A DNA stretch of 64,000 nucleotides. Origin: Impatiens glandulifera. Its lineage: Eukaryota; Streptophyta; Magnoliopsida; Ericales; Balsaminaceae. Below are positions 45,721 to 54,520 of the stretch, in pieces (position 1 is the first letter of the stretch; each line of letters opens with the position of its first letter). The stretch spans positions 126,179,641 to 126,243,640 of the forward strand of contig NC_061862.1 of NCBI RefSeq assembly GCF_907164915.1. The letters are read 5' to 3'. The notes below the pieces were generated by a model. That model worked only from the letters and a program-made list of their open reading frames with translations. It did not search any database and was not told the origin of the DNA. Position numbers and translations under genes: made by a program.

Positions 45721-45856
45721 CGGTTATTTAACCGGCGATGAAACGGTTTGTTCTTGTAACTGATTATGAAGCGGTTCGATTATGAAGCGGTTATTTAACC
45801 GTGATGAGGTGGTTATGTAATGTGACCGTTCTATTTACAATACGGTTATTTAACCG
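45721..45856. repeat. Three CGGTTATTTAACCG palindromes
   Basis: Identical 14 bp inverted repeats at 45721-45734, 45788-45801 and 45843-45856, all upstream of the TATA box of accessory ORF b. The arms CGGTTA/TAACCG resemble Myb-type core sites (CNGTTR). Their role is unknown. Confidence 0.7.
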
Positions 45857-46040
45857 GAGATGACTCGAATTATGTTTAACCGGTTGAACTTTTAGACCGA
45901 TTTTTAATTTCGCAGTTTCGAACCGAATTTTGGACTTTACTGAATTTTGAGCACATTGATTTAAGTGATCATTTCATTAAAAATGAATGACATAGAAGAT
46001 ACCGATACAGAATCGGTTTACAGTACATAAAGGAACAAAC

Positions 46041-46741
46041 TTATGTAACTACCATTCTATTGAATCTGTCCACCACCATTTCCTTGTGGAGGACACTCGA
46101 GAAGCACACCGGGGTACCCGGTCCAAGATGTGGATTGTGTGTACGAAGGAACCTGCTAATGTGAGGAGCATACCCGAAACATTTCTGTGTCTCGACCATT
46201 GTCTTCAGGTTATTGAAGATGACCGATGACCAGTTGATGGGGGTGTTGCTGATGATGTAGGTCATCATGTCGAAGATTTTGTTGAATAGTGTTGATTCGG
46301 AGATTGACAGATAATGGATCGGTTGATGATATCGTGAAGGAGTTGGATGTGATGAGCGAGGCAGGTTTTCAAACCGTGGTTCTCCACCGGTACTTCGGTT
46401 CCGGAGAAAAATTGCGCATAGGCAGCTGCTGCACTGCCCACCCGGGATGGGAAATCAGAGAACCCTTCAGTGGGCAGTCTGAACATCCGGGAGAATTCGC
46501 TTTCGCGAAGAACATAATGGTGATTTTTCACCATGGAGATAATGGCATCATCGGATATGATAGCATTTCTGAAGAATTCCATTACTTCTGGAATGAAAAC
46601 GGGTCCGGCTTCTTCGAGAAAATCCTGAAGGCCGGTGTCGATTAGGGATTAAAAGAGGACTTCCTTTACTTCAATATCCCTAATCGTGATGACGGAGTTG
46701 AAGTCGATGCATAGATAGTTTCTTAGTGTGCGGTTCGACAT
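46041..46741 (-). pseudogene. Accessory ORF a of element C
   Basis: Starts at the ATG at 46741 (MSNRTLRNYLCIDFNSVITI), meets a TAA near 46650, then is open (46582-46265): EFFRNAIISDDAIISMVKNH, RESEFSRMFRLPTEG and a DIINRS-like end. A frameshift leads into 46268-46041 with NTPINWSSVIFNNLKTMVET and FGYAPHISRFLRTH. Layout and motifs match accessory ORF b and the A/B ORFs, with the INW motif best seen here. About 230 codons. It has its own TATA-like box 82 bp upstream. Confidence 0.7.
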
Positions 46742-46822
46742 TCTTTCAATGTTTGTCAAGAGAGAGAAAGTTTAAAGGATTCTGATTTGTTTGGAGGTGT
46801 GTTGTATTGATAAGTTGGGGTC

Positions 46823-46832
46823 CCTTATATAG
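46823..46832 (-). promoter_or_regulatory. TATA box upstream of accessory ORF a
   Basis: Minus strand CTATATAAGGGACC, 82 bp upstream of the ATG at 46741, with CTTTCTCTCTCT at 46759-46770. Same order as before ORF b. Confidence 0.5.
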
Positions 46833-47181
46833 ATTTGAGATTTGGAGGGAAAATAGGGGCATTTAATGCTGAAATTCAGTTTTGTCTTATTTGTGAAGGG
46901 AATATTTATGTTTCCAAAACTCCTTGGGAAGGAGTTACTTTTGACCGGTTGCGGAGCTCGAGGTGGAGAATCTAGTTAGAAAGTAACTAAGTTTGTGTGA
47001 TTTCCTATGTAGTTGAAAGTTGAAAGTTACTTTTCATTAATAAGCTTGAAGTACATGAAACCGAAAGAGACATAGATGAAACCGAAAAGAGACATAGTCT
47101 AAGCCGAAATGATCATAGTAGAGGGAGATAATGATACAACCGGTTCGTACAACAAAATGACCGGTTGTAGGAAGAAGTGAC

Positions 47182-47445
47182 TTAATTGCCGGAGGAGTTG
47201 AGGTGTCGGTTCTTCCTCTTCCATGCCTTCTCGAACCGCTCATAAAATGAGTCGGCAACTTCTTTAGTTATGACCTGGTCCTGATTCAGTCCTTCACCCG
47301 GACAGAGTGGAACACCGAGTTCCATGAGTAGACAGCTGATCTGAGTAATAAGGCCGGGTTGAAGGATGCTGATCATCTAGATTAGGACATCGAATAACAC
47401 CCTGGACCAGTTGACCGGCGTATCTGTTGTGATAGCGACCATAGG
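47182..47445 (-). pseudogene. Accessory ORF c fragment of element C
   Basis: Only the C-terminal part of an accessory ORF is left: a TPVNWSRVLFDVLI segment, a stop, then MISILQPGLITQISCLLMEL and KEVADSFYERFEKAWKRKN to the stop at 47182. The NW-containing segment aligns with NTPINWSSVIFNNLKTMVET of ORF a. Together with a and b it makes three tandem copies of the module in element C. Confidence 0.55.
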
Positions 47446-47839
47446 ATAAGACAAATTGCATGAAATAAGCATGTCTACAATCTAGGATGTGAGTCATAGG
47501 CCTGGACGGTGAAAGATATCATATCTTCACGTGTTTTGAGGTATGACCATTTTTCTTTGCAAATGTATCTTTTCAGCACAGATAAACCTAAACACAGATA
47601 ATTATTCCATTTTTGTTCGGAAGCCAAATAATCTGGAGTACATTATTCCCAAACAGGTCAGTTTTCAGTCATTCGTTCTGATGCGGTTAATTGGTTCATG
47701 CATTAAGTAACCGGTCGGTTTACTCTGACTGATGAACAGAGCGGTTCTTCAATAGGTACCTTGGTGAATTTGGAATCCGACAATATAGGACAAACTATCG
47801 GTTTTGTCTGTCCGAACCGATTTTCCCTTTTAAACATTT

Positions 47840-48227
47840 CTAAGAAATAAGCTGATTAAGATCGGTTAAACCAAGTATGTTACTGAAGTAAGAAAACTTA
47901 GCTTCCTGCAGAGGCTTTGTGAAGATATCGACTACTTGTTGTTCTGTTGATACGTATTCCAGCCGGATATGCTTCAACATAACATACTCCCGGATGAAGT
48001 GATGCCTTATGTCGATGTGCTTAGTTCTAGAGTGTAAGACCGGATTGTATGTAATTGTAAGATCCGAAGATGATATCATCTACATATATTTGAACAAGTA
48101 GAATATGTTCCTTTTTCTCAAATTTAAATAGTATTTTCTCCACCGAACCGATGGTGAAATCATGTTTTAACAAAAATGCGGTTAGTGTGTCATACCAAGC
48201 TCTAGGAGCTTGCTTTAAACCGTACAA
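47840..48227 (-). pseudogene. Element C RT end fused to RNase H end
   Basis: RT is present to the catalytic loop ([26 protein letters not shown], 48227-48050). The sequence then jumps straight into the C-terminal RNase H region ([31 protein letters not shown], 48079-47840). About 200 residues found in elements A and B between these points are missing. The junction lies in ATTGTAAGATCCGAAGATG near 48055. This deletion alone disables the enzyme. Confidence 0.85.
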
Positions 48228-48235
48228 TGCTTTGT

Positions 48236-50310
48236 TTAAGCGGTATACATGATTAGGCAGGTCAGCATTTTTGAAACCGGGTGGTTGTTCAACATATATA
48301 CTTCTTCACGTAGTTCAACATTCAAGAATGCACTTTTGACATCAATTTGAAAAACTTTAAAATTTTTGAAAGCAGCAAAAGCCAGAAAAATCCTAATGGC
48401 TTCAATCCTAGCTACAGGGGCAAATGATTCTTCAAAATCAATGCCTTCTTCCTGTTTGTATCCTTGTGCCACTAATCTGGCTTTGTTGCTCGTGACCAAA
48501 CCCTCTTCATTGAGTTTATTTCTAAATACCCATCTTGTTCCTATAATCGGTTCATCTTTCGGTCTAGGGACTAGGTACCAGACTATATTACTCTCAAACT
48601 GGTTTAACTCTTCTTGCATTCCCAAGATCCAATCCGGATCTGAGAATGCTTCATCCACTCTTTTCGGCTCAATCTGGGATATAAAAGCGAAATTGAAGTA
48701 TTCCTCCAAGTTTTGTCGCCTAGTTCGAACGGGTTCTGAAGGGTCACCTATAATTAGCTCAGGAGGATGATTTGTGTTCCTTTTGAGATTCGGTTCAGGA
48801 GCGTCTACCAAATCACTGTTTACTTGATCAAGACTAGACGTATCGGTAGGCTGAACAGGGATGTCAGACCGACCGATTTCCTCAGTTTGAACCGATGTGT
48901 CAGCTTCCTGCCGTGTGACAGCTTGATCCGATTGGGTTTCATTATCACCCATTTGGTCATGGACAAACCGTCTAAAAATCGGAATCTCATCTTCACTATC
49001 AGAGTGGATATTGTTGTTTTCTAATCTGTTGTGTAGATCAAAGGATGATGCAGTGTTGCTTTCAACCGATTCATCGAAAACGACATGAGGTGATGCCTCC
49101 ACGGTTAGAGTTCTAGTGTTATACACTCTATAAGCTTTACTGACTGCTGAGTAACCTAACATGATCCCAATATCGAATTTTGCATCAAAAGCAGATAGGT
49201 AGGTTTTGCCATTTATGTGAATGTAACATTTACAACCGAAAATCTTAAGATACTTAAGGTTAGGAGTCCTATCAAAGTATACTTCATACGGTGTTTTGTT
49301 GTGAAACTTGTTAATCAGAGACCGATTTTGTGTGTGACATGCAGTATTGATAGCCTCAGCCCAGAATTTCTGGGCAATACCTGAATCGACTATCATGGAC
49401 CTTGCGGCTTCCTTGAGGGTTTGGTTTCTTCTCTCATCCAGGCCGTTATGTTGAGGAGTTCTAGCACTAGACAACTCGTGTCTAATACCGGATTCATCAA
49501 GGAATGCATTTAGAGTACTATTTGTAAATTCGGTTACTCTATCACTCCTAATGCTATTGATGCGTGTTGATTTTTCATTTTGTAAACGTTTAAGAAGTGT
49601 AATCAAATTTGATGCGGTTTCACGTTTGGATGCCAAAAATATTACCCATGTATACCTAGAATAATCATCAACAACTACCATAGTATAAAGCATACCTCTT
49701 AGGTTGACGACCATAATCGGTCCAAATAGGTCCATGTGAAGGAGATCTAAGCATCGGTTAGATTGAATGTGTTCCCTACTCTTAAAGGTTGACTTAGTTT
49801 GTTTACCCATTTGACATGCTGAACACACCTTGTCCTTATTGAATACTATATCAGGAATTCCTTCAACTAGCTTTTTGCCGCGGATATAGTTTAAGGTTTT
49901 CAGGTTTAAGTGGTTTAGCCTCTTATTCCACAGCCAGGTTTGATCGGTTTTTGCCACCATGCAGGTAGGGTATTCTACTTTATTTTTTCAATCTACCTTG
50001 TATATATTTCCTAACCTATTTCCGGTTAGTAGTATGATACCTTGAGAATTTTTAACTAAGCATGCATGTTTAAGAAATTCTACAGTGTATCCAGCATCAC
50101 ACATTTGACTAATGTTAATAGGTTAAAATGCAGGTTTTCAACTAAGAGTACATTATCAATTGTTAAATTACCATGGACAATCTTACCCTTGCCCACAGTT
50201 CTACCTTTTGAGTTGTCACCGAAGGTAATCATTGCACCAGTTTCTATTCTGATGTCGGTTAGAAGATTGTTGTTTCCAGTCATGTGTCTGGAACAACCGC
50301 TATCCAGGTA
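48236..50310 (-). pseudogene. Element C protease-integrase-RT
   Basis: Protease YLDSGCSRHMTGNNN is at about 50295-50250; the Trp codon before it has become TGA. From 49960 to 48236 one open frame of 574 codons carries integrase: zinc-binding [12 protein letters not shown] and CSACQMGKQ, core [20 protein letters not shown] (the usual Gly after Arg is Val) and [19 protein letters not shown] follows with [20 protein letters not shown] and [20 protein letters not shown] frameshift near 48290 ends it. This is the longest open coding stretch in the window, so element C decayed later than A or B. Confidence 0.88.
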
Positions 50311-50816
50311 TCACTCAGAGTTTCCTAGTCGTTTCTTCATATCCTGCAAAATATACATATTTACAACTATTTAGTACCCACATTTACTTGGGTCCACAAG
50401 CGATTAGTCCCTTAGGTATCCAAACTTTGATGAGTCGGACAACTTTCCCGGTTATGGTTCTAACTAGTTTTCCTACACTTGGTTTGGAGTCTTTCTACTT
50501 TCCTAAAGGTGCCTTATTCAGAGGTGGCCTTTGGTTTAACCTATGTGGTTCGGTTTTCTTACTTTTGGGCCGGTTGGCTATCCTTTTCTCAGGGTGAAAC
50601 CATTTTTCAGAGCTAGTTGGGCTTACGTAAGTTAGTTCGTCTTCCGGATATGAGGCACTTAGTTCCTCTTCGTCGGTTAAAGAGCTCTGACGAACTTTAC
50701 AAAGGGGAGGTTGCCTTTGTAAGCTTTATTTTGTCCAAATGGTTCCGGTTGGCAGATTCGTTGTCTTTGTACCCAAGACCAAATTTGCATTTGGGATGTC
50801 TTTTGTAATTAGACAT

Positions 50817-52151
50817 CTAATTCACCATGTCACTGGATCTTTTCCATGCAGTTATTCTATACTGGATTCGGGCCTCATCCTCTTCGGTCAGCTCTTGGGA
50901 TGATTCCTCGAACTGTTTGGTCTCAAAGGATAGTTCCGGTGCTATCTCGGTTTGCAGGATTCTATAAGGTTGAATGATTTTTGGTTCGGTCAAGGTAGGT
51001 AATATGGGGTCGGTTCTAAAGTTCAGTTGAGTAGGTATTAATGTTAATAGGTTCTTATATTCTTCTACCATATCATTTAGTGCATTGAATAACTCATTTT
51101 TAGTAAATTCTTCATAGGGAGAGTCGAATACATGTTCCTCGTTTACCATGAGGCATGTGAGTTCATCATCACTGTCACTGTGAGCCCATAAGCTTCCTCC
51201 ATCATCGGCTATCAATGATTTCTGAACTTCACTTCCTTCACCGGTTTGTTGATAGTTATTTCGGTGATTCTGATCGTCCGGTTTCCGGTCATCCCGTCTT
51301 GGTTTTCTACATTCCCACCTGAAATGTGCCAAGCAATTGCAGTTATAACAACTAATATTAGATTTATCAGCGTAGTTATAGTTGTTGTTGTTTGTCGGTT
51401 GGCTTCTCTTCATGAATCTGCCAAATTTCTGTGCAAGCATTGCCATGGCATCCTCGGTAAACTGTTCAGCGGTTCTGATTGGTGCAGGGACAACCGGTTC
51501 TGTGGATGTGACCAATGCTCTGGTTGAGGTTGAGGCTGAGACTTCATCTTCAGTCCTATATCTCATTTCAAACTCATATGCTTTAAGATCTTCGAATACA
51601 TCGTGTAGCTTTATCTTGCTTAGACAGTTTGATTCCCTCATCACCATTGTATTTATATCCCATGCACTTGGAAGAGATCTTAGCGCTTTCATGATGACTT
51701 CCTTGTTGTCATTCTTCTTTCCAAGAGTTGATAGCTCGTCTATCACACCTGTGAACCGGTCACTTTATTCTCTCATTGTTTCTCCCGGTCTCATCTTGAT
51801 GTTTTCAAACTTCTGGGTAGCCACCATTATCTTGTTTTCCTTGATTCTTTCATTTCCCTCATGAATTTGAATCACCGATTCCCATATTTCCTTTGCGGTT
51901 TTGTAATCTCTAACCTTACAAAATGTATTTCTATCCAAACCGTTAGAGATGCGGTTTTTGGCATGGTTGTCCAGATTGTTTCTTCTCTTGTCTTCAGTTG
52001 TCCAGTCCTTTCTGTCTTTATCAATCTTTACCGGTCCTTCGGTCAGGATGAACTGCATCTCGTCATCCATGGTGATTAAATACAGGTGCATGCGTGCCTT
52101 CCAGTTGGCAAAGTCGTCACCTTCTAGCATTGGGGGCCTATTAAACGACAT
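50817..52151 (-). pseudogene. Gag of element C
   Basis: Starts at the ATG at 52151 (MSFNRPPMLEGDDFANWKAR), 40 bp from the 5' LTR. The UBN2-type copia gag domain covers residues 1-190 (LTEGPVKI, AKEIWESVIQIHEGNERIKE, KFENIKMRPGETM). One TAA near 51762 breaks an otherwise continuous frame; after it, ALRSLPSAWDINTMVMRES and LHDVFEDLKAYEFEM follow. The CCHC knuckle CYNCNCLAHFRWEC is at about 51340. The long Asp/Glu-rich tail (EEFTKNELFNALNDMVEEYK) is typical for this lineage. It would build the particle and bind RNA. Confidence 0.85.
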
Positions 52152-52176
52152 GCTTGCTTGAGTATTGAAACTAACT

Positions 52177-52188
52177 GCACTGATACCA
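52177..52188 (-). other. Primer-binding site of element C
   Basis: Minus strand TGGTATCAGTGC, 2 bp from the 5' LTR, matches the initiator methionine tRNA primer site TGGTATCAGAGC at 11 of 12 positions. Confidence 0.85.
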
Positions 52189-52190
52189 AT

Positions 52191-53358
52191 TGTTAGGATC
52201 TAGGTCGCGGCTGGCGGACCGGGGTCTGGCTGGTTAGCGCGTCTCACTGAAAGGTTGGTGATTAATCCAGTTAGAGATTAACACCGGGGTTTCAATACTA
52301 CACAAACTGTCACAAACCCTTGAACCGAGTTCAAGCGCGGAAGTGGTTTAGGGTTTAGGGTTTTGGGTTTTGGGACTCGGTAATTCCGTTAGAGTATAAG
52401 GCTGGCAGAAAGTAAGTAACAAGGCAGAATTTTATGGATGTTCGGAGATAAACTCCTACGTCACCCCTTCCTCTCGAAACCGCGAGAAGAATATTCACTA
52501 ATGAATACACAAACACAATCCGATCGAGACTTATTTGCTGCTCGATAACACTCGTACAATTTTAACCGAAATTGTAATCACTTTTCAAATAAACACTTAA
52601 TCTCTAAACCTTGTAGAGAGATAAACTTGCAATAAATCTTAGAGCTTGTAGTTGGTAGAACTTATATCGGTTTTTTTTTCACTTGTTGCTAGAACTCTGG
52701 TAACCGTACGATCAAAACATGGGTTGTTGAAATCTCTTAGAACTGCCTTTACTCCTCTTCACCTCCTTCTTTTATATGTGAAATGTGCCAACGGTCACAT
52801 TTCATTTCCTTGAGTTTGATTGGTTGAGCAGAGGTTCAGTGATTCAGACCTGGCGGTCTAGGCTTCTAGTGTGTAGGTCAAACCGGCTAGGTTTGTCTTT
52901 TACTCAATATGGCAACTGTCGGTTGGACAGTTTCCTGTACCTGGAAGATTGCGTCTCTGATTTATACTGGAGTGGAAAGATCTTGTCGGACGATCTTCGG
53001 CAGCCTGCATACTGTCTTCAGACTTGTATGAATATGGCAATACTAAAGTCTGTCCCTTCGGTATCATCCTCAACAGATACTCGAAGTATCTATTTGTACT
53101 GGTCGGTTGTTTATGTTAACCGGATGACTTCTGGTTTTTCCATAACTTCAGATTGACCGAATGTTCAATGATTTTGACCTTTTTATCTGACCGGTCTTGT
53201 CTTCTTGTTCGGTTGGATTTCTTGACCGGTTGAGAAACTTGACCGGTTGAGTAACTTGACCGGTTGAGTAACTTGACCGGTTGAGTAGCTTTAATTATTC
53301 ATGCACAAGAAATTTGTATTTGTTAAGTTCTATTTATCCGATCTAATTTTATCTAAAA
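52191..53358 (-). repeat. 5' LTR of element C
   Basis: 1,168 bp, TGTTAGGATC to TTATCTAAAA (final CA mutated to AA). Carries a telomere-like stretch at 52346-52375 that the other LTR lacks, and four units of the 17 bp minisatellite (53222-53289). Confidence 0.93.
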
Positions 53359-53760
53359 TAGAATCAAACAATTTATATGCCTTAGACTTTTCATCATACC
53401 TGGTAAATATGTACTTCTTGTTTCGATCTTCTAACTTTGTCCTGTGCTGACTTGGTACTTGCCCATAGGCCACACTACCGAATACCTTAAGATGAAAGAC
53501 ATTCGGCTTAATACCACTACTAATCTTTTGAGGCTTCTTCTCTCCTAGCCTTGCATGTGGACATCTATTTTGCACATACACTGCGCACTACACCGCTTCT
53601 GCCCAAAACTATTTCGGCATATTCTTTCCTTTCAACATAGATTGAATCATATCGAGAATAGTTCGGTTCTTTCGTTCTGCTACACCGTTTTGCTGCGGAG
53701 AATATGGAGCAGTCAACAAATGCTTGATTCCATGTTCCTCGTAGTATTCAATGTTCCTGC
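53359..53760 (-). pseudogene. Copia-1 integrase fragment
   Basis: Continues the outer Copia-1 beyond element C. The minus strand shows TAPYSPQQNGVAERKNRT with the catalytic Glu, MIQSMLKGKNMPK, a stop where Gln or Leu is usual, FWAEAV, VQNRCPHARLGEKKPQ, HLKVFGSVAYGQVPSQHR and KSKAYKLFDSI, then the TSD. It lacks the first two catalytic Asp residues, which would lie beyond 53760 where BAHD sequence begins. Confidence 0.85.
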
Positions 53761-53818
53761 GCTATTCTTTTGGATTCAAAATGCGGCGACAGAATAGAGG
53801 CGTGGGTTACTATGAATG
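53761..53818 (+). pseudogene. Stranded 3' piece of BAHD pseudogene 2
   Basis: 58 bp matching 15999-16064 of copy 1, including TTGGATTCAAAATGCGG and GAGGCGTGGGTTACTATGAA. It marks the far side of the Copia-1 insertion. It then joins a copia gag fragment, so the last 16 codons of the gene are gone. Confidence 0.88.
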
Positions 53819-54520
53819 TCATAGCTCTCTTGGTCAAGAAGTTTGGTAAATTCATGAAGAAGACTCATTCTAACTCAAACTCTTCAAATAATAATAATAA
53901 TAATAATAAGAGTAATTATAAGGCTAACTTGAAGTGCTTTAACTGTGACAAACTTCATGCAGAAAGTCAAAAAAGGATGAGAAGAAGAACAAGAAGGACA
54001 AAAAGCTCTCATGGCTGAGGAAAACAAAAGCAAGAGCAAGTGGGCTAAGAGCGACTCAGACGACAACTCTTCAAGTGACAAAGATGATGAAGGCGTCAAA
54101 TGTTTATGGAAAATGACGATAATGTATTTGACTTCTCTTTTGACGAGTTCACAAGAGATGATCTAACCACTACACTCAATGTCATGGTCATTGAGTACAA
54201 GAAGTTTTCAGACTCTTTTAATGAAATAATTTTAAAAACAAATATGACAGTACCACCTCTTCATCTCAAATCTCTAAACAAGAAGTTTTGAAAACAACCG
54301 AGCTCTCATCTGGGAAAGAGACGCTCAACGAAACAATTCAAACTCTTTCTACTGAAAACCAGAGGTTAAACTACGTGGTTAGTTCCTGGACGAAATTTGG
54401 GGATGTAGTCAGACAGATGGTTAGTTAGCAACGGCCTGTCGGATGCAAATCCGGTTTAGTATTTGGTAATGACTACCCAGACAAGTCCAATAAAAAGTTG
54501 AACCCAGTAAAATGCGAGCT
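53819..54520 (+). pseudogene. Plus-strand copia gag fragment
   Basis: Reads ALLVKKFGKFMKKTHSNSNS, an Asn run from AAT repeats, NLKCFNCDKL with HAES (a damaged CCHC knuckle), then DDNVFDFSFDEFTRDDL, VMVIEYKKFSDSFNEI and QRLNYVVSSWTKFGDVVRQM. This is the second half of a Sirevirus-like gag, related to element C gag at 51450-51050 but in the opposite orientation. It has stops and frameshifts and ends at the LTR of element B. No LTR of its own was found. Confidence 0.75.

Larger units (their letters stand above)
41251..53358 (-). mobile_element. Copia element C, Sirevirus-like, full length
   Basis: A 12.1 kb minus-strand element with both LTRs (41251-42498 and 52191-53358), 5 bp TSD TAGAA, primer site, gag, protease, integrase, partial RT, RNase H end, three accessory-ORF segments and a duplicated polypurine tract. 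Large size, a third coding region after pol, and repeated polypurine tracts fit the Sirevirus genus. It is not autonomous: RT to RNase H carries a deletion, and gag, protease and the accessory ORFs have stops. Confidence 0.92.
36162..53760 (-). mobile_element. Copia-1, outer element with two nested insertions
   Basis: A minus-strand copia that inserted in BAHD copy 2. Its 3' LTR is 36162-36233 plus 39303-39464 (about 234 bp, TGTTGATAACA to TTATTCAACA), split by the gypsy-type element. Coding sequence is 39481-41250 and, beyond the nested element C, 53359-53760. The integrase stops within its core at about 53760, where BAHD sequence resumes, so the 5' half and the 5' LTR are lost. The site of insertion in the BAHD gene is TGCTA/GCTAT-like. 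Confidence 0.85.
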
